From Trichococcus ilyis (GTDB taxonomy: Bacteria > Bacillota > Bacilli > Lactobacillales > Aerococcaceae): DNA of 36,676 nt. The stretch spans positions 1 through 36,676 of the forward strand of contig NZ_FNYT01000031.1 in assembly GCF_900109135.1 (NCBI RefSeq), in the 5' to 3' direction. This document shows positions 28,623 through 36,676 of this stretch, in pieces. The notes under the pieces were generated by a model. That model saw nothing but the letters and a program-made list of their open reading frames with translations. It was not told the origin of the DNA and did not search any database. The position numbers and the translations under genes were made by a program. Numbering within the stretch: position 1 is the first letter of the stretch; each line of letters begins with the position of its first letter.

Positions 28623-29729
28623 TTATTCTTGCTTGGAAATGTACCCTTCCAAGAGGATGTCTTCCCCGATGGTGCTGGCCTTCAGGCCGATCACGCGGAA
28701 GGCTTGGTTTAGCTTCTCGATGCCGTCTCCGCCGACAGGAGTCTTGGCCGTTGCGCCGCCGATCAGTTTCGGGGCGATGTAGACTTGCACTTTGTCGATG
28801 ATGCCGGCCTCGAGTGCCGCGAAGTTCAAGGTTGCGCCGCCTTCCAGCAGGATGCTGTCGACGCCGCGCTCCCCGAGGACTTCCATCAGCGACTTCAGGT
28901 CGGTCCGGCCGTCGTCCTTGGCGGGTACGGTCAAAATTTCGATGCCGGCTGCTTCAAGCAGGGCAACCTTGTTGCGGTCCGCCCGCGTTGTCGTCGCAAG
29001 GATCGTTTTGGCAGCGTCCTGGTTTTTCAGCACGTTTGCTTCCATAGGGATGCGCAGGGTGCTGTCGACGATGATCCGCACCGGATTTTTCCCTCCCGGA
29101 ATGCGCGAAGTCAGCTGCGGATCATCCGTGATGACAGTCTGGACGCCGACCATGATGCCGCTGAGGGCGTTCCGTAAGTGGTGCACCTGTTCCCTTGCGG
29201 CTGGGCCGGTGATCCATTGCGATTCGCCGGTCCGGGTCGCGATCTTGCCATCCAGGGACATCGCGGCTTTCATGACGACGAAGGGTTCTTTTTTGACGAT
29301 GTATTTCATGAAGACTTCATTCAAACGGCTGCTTTCTTCGGCCAGGATGCCGGTCACCACTTCGATGCCGGCAGCCTGCAGTTTCTTGACGCCGCGTCCG
29401 GAAACCAACGGATTGGGATCCAGGGCTGCGATGACGACGCGCCCGATTTTCTTTTCGATGATCTTGTCGGAGCAGGGCGGCGTTTTGCCGTAATGCGAGC
29501 AAGGCTCCAAGGTCACGTAGATGGTCGCGCCCGCCACATCTTCCGTCGCGGAGCGGAAGGCGTTCACTTCGGCATGGCCTTCGCCGAATCTTTCGTGATA
29601 GCCGGAGCCGATGATGCGGCCGTCCTTGACGATGACGGCGCCGACCATCGGATTGGGCGCAACGGCACCGCGGCCTTTTTCCGCCAGTTCCAGCGCCAGT
29701 CGCATAAAGTGTGTATCTTTTTCGTGCAT
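28623..29729 (-). CDS. ribD: Bifunctional riboflavin biosynthesis deaminase/reductase
   Basis: Performs the deamination and side-chain reduction that follow GTP cyclohydrolase II. The N-terminal deaminase (about 1-145) has HAE (52-54) and the zinc cysteines Cys77 and Cys86 in EPCSHYGKTPPCSD. The C-terminal reductase (about 147-368) has MSLDGKIATRTGESQWITG and LLEGGATLNFA. The ATG at 29729 (368 residues) has GGGAGG upstream. It is first gene of the operon, preceded by two terminators and the FMN riboswitch. Confidence 0.96.
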   Translation of the reverse strand: MHEKDTHFMRLALELAEKGRGAVAPNPMVGAVIVKDGRIIGSGYHERFGEGHAEVNAFRSATEDVAGATIYVTLEPCSHYGKTPPCSDKIIEKKIGRVVIAALDPNPLVSGRGVKKLQAAGIEVVTGILAEESSRLNEVFMKYIVKKEPFVVMKAAMSLDGKIATRTGESQWITGPAAREQVHHLRNALSGIMVGVQTVITDDPQLTSRIPGGKNPVRIIVDSTLRIPMEANVLKNQDAAKTILATTTRADRNKVALLEAAGIEILTVPAKDDGRTDLKSLMEVLGERGVDSILLEGGATLNFAALEAGIIDKVQVYIAPKLIGGATAKTPVGGDGIEKLNQAFRVIGLKASTIGEDILLEGYISKQE

Positions 29730-29750
29730 CTTTTCGTGCCTCCCGTTTCC

Positions 29751-29787
29751 AAAATAAAGAGCCCTGAACAGTTCTGCTTCAGGGCTC
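29751..29787 (-). terminator. Second terminator in the rib leader
   Basis: On the minus strand GAGCCCTGAA (29787-29778) pairs perfectly with TTCAGGGCTC (29768-29759), followed by TTTATTTT. It lies just upstream of the ribD ribosome-binding site, giving a second checkpoint after the riboswitch terminator. Confidence 0.75.
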
Positions 29788-29813
29788 GACAAAGGAAGGC
29801 CAGCTAAATAAAG

Positions 29814-29850
29814 CCAAAAAATCCCCGGGCATAGACTACACCCAGGGATT
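29814..29850 (-). terminator. First terminator in the rib leader (riboswitch expression platform)
   Basis: On the minus strand AATCCC-T-GGG pairs with CCC-G-GGGATT around an 11-base loop, with one mismatch, followed by TTTT. It is a likely FMN-controlled attenuator. Confidence 0.75.
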
Positions 29851-29934
29851 GACGTTCCGATTCATGGACGGATGGCGTGAAAGCGCTTGTTTATGGAGAA
29901 TAAACGCAAACTGCCATTCGCTAAAGGAATTCTT

Positions 29935-30042
29935 GTCTTCTTTCATCCAGACTCTGACTGTCGGCTTCGGAATCTAACCGAATCTGCCTTAACGGCTCGT
30001 GGGCTTTACCACCGGTAGGGATTTTCACCCGTCCCTGAAGAC
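29935..30042 (-). promoter_or_regulatory. FMN riboswitch (RFN element) of the rib operon
   Basis: On the minus strand the sequence carries the conserved RFN blocks GGGTGAAAATCCCTACCGG, GGTAAAGCCCACGAGCC, a variable hairpin, and AAGCCGACAGTCAGAGTCTG, GATG. It is closed by GTCTTC (30042-30037) pairing with GAAGAC (29940-29935). FMN binding should favour the downstream terminator and reduce riboflavin gene expression. Confidence 0.97.
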
Positions 30043-30062
30043 TATTCAATTAAGTTGTCTCT

Positions 30063-30091
30063 AGGATAATCTCAATCCGTGATAATGTCAA
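30063..30091 (-). promoter_or_regulatory. SigA-type promoter of the rib operon
   Basis: On the minus strand TTGACA (30091-30086), 17 bases, TATCCT (30068-30063), 20 bases upstream of the riboswitch closing stem. Confidence 0.75.
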
Positions 30092-30158
30092 ACATAATTT
30101 CTTTAAATAAAGGTTGAGCCGAAACAACCGGTAATCGCCGGAATGATTAAAATAAAGT

Positions 30159-30187
30159 TTGTAATTCATTAGAATTGGGTATAAAAT
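30159..30187 (+). promoter_or_regulatory. SigA-type promoter of argF
   Basis: TTGTAA (30159-30164), 17 bases, TAAAAT (30182-30187), about 88 bases before argF and divergent from the rib promoter. No certain ArgR box was identified. Confidence 0.6.
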
Positions 30188-30274
30188 GAGTCCAACAATA
30201 ATTGCATCATGACTGAAAAAGGATCGATCGCACCAGCGATAGTGAGAATAAAATGAAAAGGGGATGGCAACATT

Positions 30275-31288
30275 TTGAAACAAGTATTTCAAGGAAGAAG
30301 CTTATTGGCGGAAAAAGATTTTACCCGGGAAGAACTGGAGTATCTGATCGATTTTTCGGCGCACCTGAAGGACCTGAAGAAACGTAACATCCCGCACCGT
30401 TATTTGGAAGGCAAGAACATTGCCTTGTTGTTCGAAAAGGCATCAACGCGCACAAGAGCCGCATTCACGGTGGCTGCCATCGATCTGGGCGCACATCCCG
30501 AATACCTCGGAAAAAATGATATCCAATTGGGCAAAAAGGAATCCGTTGAAGACACCGCCAAAGTGCTCGGCAGCATGTTTGACGGTATCGAATTCCGCGG
30601 CTTCAGCCAAAAAACGGTCGAAGATCTGGCGAAATATGCAGGTGTGCCGGTATGGAACGGGTTGACTGACGAATGGCATCCGACCCAGATGATCGCCGAT
30701 TTCCTGACGGTCAAAGAGCATTTCGGCAAGCTGGCCGGCCTGAAACTGGTCTATGTAGGCGACGGACGCAACAATGTCGCCAACAGCCTGTTGGTGACAG
30801 GCGCCATCCTGGGTGTGCACGTCACGATCTGCGCACCGGAATCGCTTTTCCCGACCGATGAATTGGTCGAAATGGCACAGAAATTCGCTGAAAAGAGCGG
30901 CAGCAAAATCGAAATCACGGCCGATGTAGCCAAAGGCGTAAACGCGGCTGATGTCCTTTACACCGATGTATGGGTATCGATGGGTGAAGAGGATAAATTT
31001 GCGGAGCGGATCGAATTGTTGGCGCCTTACCAGATCAATATGGAAATGATCGCGAAGACCGGCAATGATGACGTGATCCTGTTGCACTGCCTGCCGGCTT
31101 TCCATGACACCAAAACGCAATATGGCCAGGAAATCGCCGAAACATTTGGCATGCATGAGATGGAAGTGACCGACGCCGCCTTCCGCAGCAAGCACGGTCT
31201 TCAGTTCGAACAAGCCGAAAACCGCATGCATTCCATCAAGGCGATCATGGCTGCAACCTTAGGAAATTTATTTATTCCAAAAGTTTGA
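30275..31288 (+). CDS. argF: Ornithine carbamoyltransferase
   Basis: Transfers the carbamoyl group to ornithine to give citrulline. The carbamoyl-phosphate loop STRTR is at 57-61, the central [11 protein letters not shown] follows, and the ornithine-binding HCLPAFHD includes Cys272. It has 337 residues. The start is TTG at 30275, supported by AAAGGGGAT upstream and the family N-terminus. It lies next to argCJBD and carB with no arginine-deiminase genes around, which favours the anabolic (ArgF) role over ArcB; sequence alone does not settle this. Confidence 0.93.
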   Translation: MKQVFQGRSLLAEKDFTREELEYLIDFSAHLKDLKKRNIPHRYLEGKNIALLFEKASTRTRAAFTVAAIDLGAHPEYLGKNDIQLGKKESVEDTAKVLGSMFDGIEFRGFSQKTVEDLAKYAGVPVWNGLTDEWHPTQMIADFLTVKEHFGKLAGLKLVYVGDGRNNVANSLLVTGAILGVHVTICAPESLFPTDELVEMAQKFAEKSGSKIEITADVAKGVNAADVLYTDVWVSMGEEDKFAERIELLAPYQINMEMIAKTGNDDVILLHCLPAFHDTKTQYGQEIAETFGMHEMEVTDAAFRSKHGLQFEQAENRMHSIKAIMAATLGNLFIPKV

Positions 31289-31317
31289 TTGACAAAGTGA
31301 AAAACAGATGATAAATT
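31289..31317 (+). promoter_or_regulatory. SigA-type promoter of the argCJBD-carB operon
   Basis: TTGACA (31289-31294), 17 bases, TAAATT (31312-31317). The -35 starts at the base after the argF stop. It precedes the T-box leader by about 55 bases. Confidence 0.72.
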
Positions 31318-31371
31318 TAATGAAAATGTCAAACAACATCTAACATACACAAAAACTTTGACAAGAAGAGT

Positions 31372-31622
31372 AGTCCATTTGCACAGTGAAGCGAACCTTG
31401 GAGGGTGGAAGCAGGGTCAACCGCGATGGATGAAAAGGAACTTTGAGTTGATAAGCTGAATGTGAACCATAAAGTTTAATCCGGTTGCCCCGTTATCGCA
31501 AAAGTAGCAATACTTGAGTCCGTCTATGCGCACATAGACGGAAAATAAGGGTGGCACCACGAACTTTCGTCCCTATACTGAATCAATCTATTTGGTTTGG
31601 TATAGGCACGGAAGTTTTTTTG
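31372..31622 (+). promoter_or_regulatory. T-box riboswitch upstream of argC
   Basis: AAGGGTGGCACCACG (31547-31561) is the T-box sequence that pairs with the tRNA acceptor end. It is preceded by a perfect hairpin CCGTCTATG/CATAGACGG (stem III position). A large terminator follows, AACTT-CGT-CCTATAC pairing with GTATAGG-ACG-AAGTT and a T-run (to 31622). Stem I starts near AGTCC (about 31370). Context predicts sensing of uncharged tRNA-Arg; I could not place the specifier codon with confidence (a CGC near 31420 is one candidate). Confidence 0.9.
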
Positions 31623-31693
31623 TTGTAGTTGGATCATTTGTGAACCGGGTTCGGCCCGCGTTCACTACGAATAATAAAAGGGGGATGGAAAGT

Positions 31694-32737
31694 ATGATTC
31701 ATGTCAGTATCATTGGAGCAACAGGTTACACGGGGGTGGAATTGGTCCGATTGTTGGGCTTGCGAGAGGATGTGGTCCTGGATCATCTGACCTCCCGTAC
31801 GTACGCGGGCCAAAAGATCCAGCATCTTTTTCCGCACCTGCTGGGCAACGTCGATCACACCTGTGAAGAACTGGATCTGGAACAGGTGACGACGGACAGC
31901 GATGTGATCTTTGTGGCCTTGCCGCATGGACATGCGTTGCCGATCGCCAAAAAAGCCAAGGAAAAAGGCAAAAAAGTCATCGATCTGGGGGCTGATTTCC
32001 GCCTGAAGGACGCAGCGGTCTATGAAGAATGGTACAAAGTGGCGCACACCGAGCCGGGTTTGTTGGAGGAAGCGATCTATGGCCTGCCGGAATGGAACCG
32101 CGATGCGATCAAGGATGCAGCGGTCATCGCCAACCCGGGCTGCTTCGTGACAAGCATCCTCTTGGGCTTGATGCCTTTGATGAAGAAAAAAGACTGGATC
32201 GTTCCGAACAGCATCGTCTGCGATTCCAAATCGGGCACCTCCGGAGCCGGGCGCGCCGGCAACGTAGCGAACCTCTTCACTGAAGTGGAAAGCAGCTTCA
32301 AAGCCTATGGGGTAGCGCATCACCGCCATACACCGGAAATCGAACAGTTGCTGACGGAGATGGCCGGGACGGAAACCCTGGTCCAGTTCACGCCGCATCT
32401 TGTTCCGATGAGCCGTGGCATCCTCAGCACGATCTATGCGACGGTCAAAGAAAAGACGACGGCGGCCGAAATCCAGGCACTTTTTGAGGAAGCATATGCC
32501 GATGAACCGTTCGTGCAAGTCCTGCCTGCGGGCATGTGGCCGATGACGAAATCGGTAAAAGGCACAAACAACTGCCAATTGGGCGTCACGTATGATGAAC
32601 GCACAGGCCGGATCATCATCGTGTCGGTCATCGACAACTTGATGAAGGGGGCTGCCGGCCAAGCGGTCCAGAACATGAACCTGCTGTTCGGCCTCGCCGA
32701 AACGACAGGCTTACAGATGATAGGGCTTTTCCCATAA
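31694..32737 (+). CDS. argC: N-acetyl-gamma-glutamyl-phosphate reductase
   Basis: NADPH-dependent reduction of N-acetylglutamyl phosphate to the semialdehyde, third step of arginine synthesis. The Rossmann motif GATGYTGVELVRLL is at 8-21, the catalytic Cys150 lies in ANPGCF, and KSGTSGAGR and HRHTPEIEQ belong to the active site. It has 347 residues from the ATG at 31694, which has AAAGGGGG about 9 bases upstream; in-frame codons further up overlap the T-box terminator. It is first gene after the T-box. Confidence 0.96.
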   Translation: MIHVSIIGATGYTGVELVRLLGLREDVVLDHLTSRTYAGQKIQHLFPHLLGNVDHTCEELDLEQVTTDSDVIFVALPHGHALPIAKKAKEKGKKVIDLGADFRLKDAAVYEEWYKVAHTEPGLLEEAIYGLPEWNRDAIKDAAVIANPGCFVTSILLGLMPLMKKKDWIVPNSIVCDSKSGTSGAGRAGNVANLFTEVESSFKAYGVAHHRHTPEIEQLLTEMAGTETLVQFTPHLVPMSRGILSTIYATVKEKTTAAEIQALFEEAYADEPFVQVLPAGMWPMTKSVKGTNNCQLGVTYDERTGRIIIVSVIDNLMKGAAGQAVQNMNLLFGLAETTGLQMIGLFP

Positions 32738-32767
32738 GAACGGAAGATTGAAGGAGGAAACGACGAC

Positions 32768-33994
32768 ATGATAAAGAAAGTACAGAAAAGCGGTGTGACT
32801 GCCGCTGCAGGCGTGCAGGCCGCAGGGATCCACGCTGGTTTCAAGAAACGCAAAAAGGATATGGCATTGCTGTATTTCCCGGATGGGGCAACGGTTGCTG
32901 GTGTCTTCACCAAAAATAAAGTCAAAGCGGCTCCGGTCCAGTACGATCAGCAAGCCCTGCAGCAGCATGACCGCTTCAAGGCGATCCTGGTCAACAGCGG
33001 CAACGCAAATGCCTGCACAGGCAAACAAGGCAAAGCCGATGTGGAAGAGACCGTGAAACTGCTTGCGGCGGAACTGAACATCCAGCCGGAAGAGGTGTTG
33101 GTGTCATCGACAGGCGTCATCGGTATGTTCATGAACATGGAAACGATGAGAAAAGGGGTCAAAGCAATCGCGCCGGAGCTCTCCGAATTCGGCGGCGCTG
33201 CAGCCAGCAAGGCGATCATGACGACGGATACGGTTCCGAAAGAAGTCAGCTTCACTTTTGAAGTCGACGGCAAAACGGCTACCATCGGCGGAATGGTCAA
33301 AGGTTCCGGGATGATCCATCCGAACCTTGGCACGATGCTGGGCTACATCACAACCGATGTCGCGATCAGCCAAACAGCCTTGCATGCGATGCTATTGAAA
33401 GCCGCTGACGCGACGTTCAATCATGCTACCGTCGACGGGGACACAAGCACGAACGATTCCGTCTTCGTGGCCGCTACCGGCAAACTCGCTAACCCATTGA
33501 TCGCTTCCGCTGAAGACGCCGGCTATGCCGAAGTCGAAGCGGCTGTCCTGTCCATCTGCTCCCAATTGGCGCAGCTTCTGGTCAAGGACGGCGAAGGTGC
33601 GACCAAGTTCGTCGAAGTCATCGTATCGGGTGCGAAGACGATGGCTGACGCGGTTTCGATCGGAAAGTCGGTCGCGACTTCGAGCTTGGTGAAGACCGCG
33701 ATGTTCGGCGAGGATGCCAACTGGGGCCGCGTCATCACGGCTGCCGGTTATGCGGACACGGAATACTTCGATGCCGATGTGATCGATATCGCCTTCTCAA
33801 GCAAGAACGGCGAAATCCAGCTTTGCGAAGCGGGGATGGGCGTCGTCTTCGATGAAGAGCTTGCGAAAAAAATACTGGAAGCGGACGAAATCAACATTCT
33901 GATCGATCTGCATCTGGGCACGGAAGCCGCCAGCACATGGACTTGCGACTTCTCTTACGACTATGTCAAAATCAACGCGGATTACAGGAGCTGA
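32768..33994 (+). CDS. argJ: Bifunctional glutamate N-acetyltransferase / N-acetylglutamate synthase
   Basis: Recycles the acetyl group from N-acetylornithine to glutamate and may also use acetyl-CoA. It is made as a precursor that cleaves itself before Thr189 in MVKGSGMIHPNLGTML, giving alpha and beta chains; here Gly precedes the Thr where Ala is commoner. Other conserved parts are VNSGNANACTG, SSTGVIG and TNDSVFVAATG. It has 408 residues. GAAGGAGG lies upstream of the ATG. The gap to argB is 5 bases. Confidence 0.96.
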   Translation: MIKKVQKSGVTAAAGVQAAGIHAGFKKRKKDMALLYFPDGATVAGVFTKNKVKAAPVQYDQQALQQHDRFKAILVNSGNANACTGKQGKADVEETVKLLAAELNIQPEEVLVSSTGVIGMFMNMETMRKGVKAIAPELSEFGGAAASKAIMTTDTVPKEVSFTFEVDGKTATIGGMVKGSGMIHPNLGTMLGYITTDVAISQTALHAMLLKAADATFNHATVDGDTSTNDSVFVAATGKLANPLIASAEDAGYAEVEAAVLSICSQLAQLLVKDGEGATKFVEVIVSGAKTMADAVSIGKSVATSSLVKTAMFGEDANWGRVITAAGYADTEYFDADVIDIAFSSKNGEIQLCEAGMGVVFDEELAKKILEADEINILIDLHLGTEAASTWTCDFSYDYVKINADYRS

Positions 33995-33999
33995 GCGGG

Positions 34000-34899
34000 A
34001 TGAAGATGAACAAGAGCAATTGTGAAAAAGCCGAAATGCTTGTCGAAGTACTGCCTTACGTCAACCGTTTCCGCGACAAAATCATCGTCATCAAATACGG
34101 CGGCAACGCCATGATCAATGAAGAACTGAAAAAAGCCGTCATGCAGGACTTGTTGCTGATGAAATCGGTGGGGATGCATCCGATCCTCGTCCATGGCGGC
34201 GGTCCAGCCATCAACGATATGCTGAAAAAACTGAAGGTCGAGAGCCACTTCGAACAGGGGCTGCGTGTGACCGACAAAGAAACGATGGAAATCGTCGAAA
34301 TGGTGTTGGCGGGCAAAGTCAATAAGGACATCGTCGGCACGCTGAACCAGATCGGCGGCAAAGGCATCGGCTTGTCCGGCAAGGACGGCAATCTGATCCA
34401 AGTGCGCAAAAAATATCTGGAGAAGAACGGCGAAAAGATCGACATCGGCTATGTGGGCGAAGTGGAGGCCGTCAACAAGGAAATGCTGGAATCGCTCATC
34501 TACAGCGGCTATATCCCGGTCATTTCCTCGATCGGGATGGGCCAGGACGGCATGAGCTACAACATCAATGCCGATTATGTAGCCGGAGCGGTAGCGAAAG
34601 CTGTCCAGGCGAACAAGTTCATCCTGCTGACCGACGTTGAAGGGATTTTCCGCGATTACCACGACAAGGATTCGCTCATCTCGCGCATCACGCTCGAGGA
34701 GATCGAGGCTTTGGAAGAGGAAGGGATCATCTCGGGCGGGATGGTGCCGAAAGTGGACTGCTGCATCGATGCCTTGAAGGGCGGCGTTGCCGGCGCACAC
34801 ATCATCGATGGCCGTCTGCGCCATTCGATTTTATTGGAAGTATTTTTCGACGAAGGGATCGGCACGATGATCGATCGCGATAAGGAAGGGGTAAACTAA
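34000..34899 (+). CDS. argB: Acetylglutamate kinase
   Basis: Phosphorylates N-acetylglutamate, the second and often feedback-controlled step. It has the amino-acid-kinase motifs KYGGNAM (32-38) and LVHGGGPAI, with GLRVTDKETMEIVEMVLAGKVNKDIV and the C-terminal GGMVPKVDCCIDALKGGV. It has 299 residues from the ATG at 34000 with AGGAGC upstream; an ATG two codons later is also possible. The TAATG junction couples it to argD. An N-terminal regulatory helix of about 15 residues is compatible with arginine-sensitive forms, but this is unproven. Confidence 0.95.
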   Translation: MKMNKSNCEKAEMLVEVLPYVNRFRDKIIVIKYGGNAMINEELKKAVMQDLLLMKSVGMHPILVHGGGPAINDMLKKLKVESHFEQGLRVTDKETMEIVEMVLAGKVNKDIVGTLNQIGGKGIGLSGKDGNLIQVRKKYLEKNGEKIDIGYVGEVEAVNKEMLESLIYSGYIPVISSIGMGQDGMSYNINADYVAGAVAKAVQANKFILLTDVEGIFRDYHDKDSLISRITLEEIEALEEEGIISGGMVPKVDCCIDALKGGVAGAHIIDGRLRHSILLEVFFDEGIGTMIDRDKEGVN

Positions 34900-36095
34900 T
34901 GACGAACGAAGAAATAAAAAATAAAGGCCAAGCCTACTTGATGAACACCTTCAACCGCGGTTCAATCTGCATGGTCGAGGGCCAAGGCAGCTACCTGAAG
35001 GATGCGGACGGCAAGGAATACCTCGATTTCCTGGCGGGCATCGCCGTGAACGCACTGGGGCACAACCACCCGAAAGTGACGGCTGCGATAGCGGAACAGG
35101 CGGCCAAACTGGTCCACTGCTCAAACTTTTATTGGATCGAGCCGCAAGTGCAGCTGGCGGAAAAGCTGATCACGAATTCCGTCTTGGATAAGGTCTTTTT
35201 CGGCAACAGCGGCGCGGAAGCCAATGAAGGGGCCATCAAATTGGCGCGCAAATACGGACGCGAAGTCCACGGGGAAGGCTGCTACGAAATCATTACGGCC
35301 GATAACTCTTTCCATGGCCGCACCATGGCGACCTTGACGGCGACCGGCCAAAAACAATTCCATAAAGATTACGATCCGTTCCTGGAAGGTTTCCACTATG
35401 TTCCTTTCAATGACTTTGAAGCTTTAGCCGCCAAAGTGACGGAGAAAACTTGTGCGGTCCTGTTGGAGCCAATCCAAGGCGAAGGCGGCGTCTACATGGG
35501 CGATCAGGCTTACCTGCAGCAAGTCCGCGCGCTCTGCGACGAAAAGGATATCCTGTTGATTTTTGATGAAGTCCAAACCGGCATGGGCCGTACCGGCACG
35601 TTGTTCGCTTACGAAGGCTTCGGCGTCGAGCCTGATGTGATGACCTTGGCGAAGGCTTTGGGCAATGGCGCTCCAATCGGTGCACTGTTGGCGAAGGATG
35701 CCGTCGCTTCCCACTTCAAACCGGGCGACCATGGCTCGACTTTCGGCGGCAATCCGCTGGTCTGCGCGGCAGCTGTCGCAACCATGCAAGCGATCGAAGA
35801 CGAGAACATCTTGGCGAACGTCAATGAAATGGGCAGCTATTTCGAAGCGAAATTGTTGGCATTCAAGGAAAAATATGACTTCATCACCGATGTGCGCGGC
35901 AAAGGCTTGCTGCTCGGGATGGAACTGGCGATGAAAGGAGCCGACATCGTCGCGAAGTGCCTGGAAAAAGGCGTCATCATCAACTGCACGCATGATACGG
36001 TATTGCGTTTCCTGCCGCCGCTGAACGTGACCAGCGCAGAAGTCGACAAAGCTGTAGCCGTTATGGATGAAGTTTTTCAAACAATTGAAGCTTAA
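34899..36095 (+). CDS. argD: Acetylornithine aminotransferase
   Basis: PLP-dependent class III aminotransferase converting N-acetylglutamate semialdehyde to N-acetylornithine. The phosphate-binding [21 protein letters not shown], the Asp in [15 protein letters not shown] that contacts the PLP nitrogen, and the Schiff-base Lys in [15 protein letters not shown] are all present. It has 398 residues. The ATG overlaps the argB stop by one base. carB follows after 17 bases. Confidence 0.96.
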   Translation: MTNEEIKNKGQAYLMNTFNRGSICMVEGQGSYLKDADGKEYLDFLAGIAVNALGHNHPKVTAAIAEQAAKLVHCSNFYWIEPQVQLAEKLITNSVLDKVFFGNSGAEANEGAIKLARKYGREVHGEGCYEIITADNSFHGRTMATLTATGQKQFHKDYDPFLEGFHYVPFNDFEALAAKVTEKTCAVLLEPIQGEGGVYMGDQAYLQQVRALCDEKDILLIFDEVQTGMGRTGTLFAYEGFGVEPDVMTLAKALGNGAPIGALLAKDAVASHFKPGDHGSTFGGNPLVCAAAVATMQAIEDENILANVNEMGSYFEAKLLAFKEKYDFITDVRGKGLLLGMELAMKGADIVAKCLEKGVIINCTHDTVLRFLPPLNVTSAEVDKAVAVMDEVFQTIEA

Positions 36096-36112
36096 GGAAA
36101 GGAAGGCAAAGC

Positions 36113-36676
36113 ATGCCTAAACGAACAGATATCAAGACGATCCTTGTGATCGGCTCGGGACCTATCATCATCGGCCAAGCCGCGGAATTTGACTATGCTG
36201 GAACGCAAGCATGTGTAGCCTTGAGAGAAGAAGGATACAAAGTCATTCTGGTCAACTCGAATCCCGCAACGATCATGACCGACGTCGAAATCGCTGATAA
36301 AGTCTACATGGAGCCGCTCACTCTGGAGTTCATCGCGAACATCATCCGCAAAGAGCGTCCGGACGCCTTGTTGCCGACATTGGGCGGCCAGACCGGCCTG
36401 AATATGTCGGTGGAACTGGATGAAGCCGGCATCTTGGCGGAATACAATGTGGAACTGCTGGGGACGAAACTGAGTTCCATCCAACAGGCTGAAGACCGTG
36501 ATCTGTTCCGCCAATTGATGGCCGAATTGAACCAACCGGTTCCGGAGAGCGACATCATCCACACGGTGGCTGAAGCGCTGTCGTTCGCCGCGAAAGTCGG
36601 CTATCCGCTGATCGTCCGTCCGGCCTTCACGATGGGCGGCACCGGCGGCGGCATCTGTTACGACGAAGCCGACCTG
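36113..36676 (+). CDS. carB: Carbamoyl-phosphate synthase large subunit, 5' part
   Basis: The first 188 codons of CarB, cut by the window edge (the full protein is about 1060 residues). The N-terminus reads [20 protein letters not shown] then [14 protein letters not shown], with [21 protein letters not shown] and [12 protein letters not shown], all ATP-grasp landmarks. AAGGAAGG precedes the ATG. The small glutaminase subunit carA, usually directly upstream, is absent here. Confidence 0.95.
   Translation, partial: MPKRTDIKTILVIGSGPIIIGQAAEFDYAGTQACVALREEGYKVILVNSNPATIMTDVEIADKVYMEPLTLEFIANIIRKERPDALLPTLGGQTGLNMSVELDEAGILAEYNVELLGTKLSSIQQAEDRDLFRQLMAELNQPVPESDIIHTVAEALSFAAKVGYPLIVRPAFTMGGTGGGICYDEADL

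Noticed and set aside
29875-29888. TGAAAGCGCTTGTT as a cre site in the rib leader
   Set aside because: Only the left half fits cre, and it lies inside the riboswitch expression platform, where RNA pairing explains the sequence better.

Overview
The window looks like chromosomal DNA of a low-to-mid GC Gram-positive bacterium of the order Lactobacillales. A Carnobacteriaceae member such as Trichococcus is my best guess, from gene order, codon use and the roughly 50% GC coding regions; the genus is inference. It covers the replication-origin neighbourhood (yaaA-recF-gyrB-gyrA, rpsF-ssb-rpsR, gdpP-rplI-dnaB, purA) and then accessory and biosynthetic modules.

Layout. 1-353: the 5' part of a group II intron on the minus strand, inserted beside a strong hairpin terminator and running off the left edge. 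600-6744: promoter and operon yaaA-recF-gyrB-gyrA with terminator. 6745-8310: a structured spacer, then the rpsF-ssb-rpsR operon with a leader resembling the S6:S18 autoregulatory element. 8311-10987: 2.7 kb with no convincing gene. It holds a cluster of DnaA boxes (9788-10313), an AT-rich stretch and four parS-like sites; a fifth parS lies between rpsF and ssb. I read this as a candidate replication origin or major DnaA-binding locus plus a ParB-loading centre. 10988-16789: gdpP, rplI, dnaB, purA and a tRNA-Lys(CUU).

16864-23207: an AEC-family permease (minus), then a LevR-type sigma-54 activator preceded by a cre-like site. Next come a textbook -24/-12 promoter and a lactose/cellobiose-type PTS (IIA, IIB, IIC), followed by the decayed 3' end of a GH1 6-phospho-beta-glucosidase. 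23238-25233: small accessory genes (NTF2-like protein, two unknowns, a GATase). 25339-30091 (minus): FMN riboswitch with two tandem terminators, then ribD-ribE-ribBA-ribH and a HAD phosphatase that could supply the dephosphorylation step of riboflavin synthesis. 30159-36676: argF, then a promoter and T-box leader ahead of argC-argJ-argB-argD, followed directly by carB (cut by the window edge) with no carA between.

How it works together: the left half is replication, segregation and translation housekeeping. The right half is nutrient-responsive metabolism controlled by RNA switches (FMN, T-box), sigma-54/PTS phosphorylation and probably CcpA.
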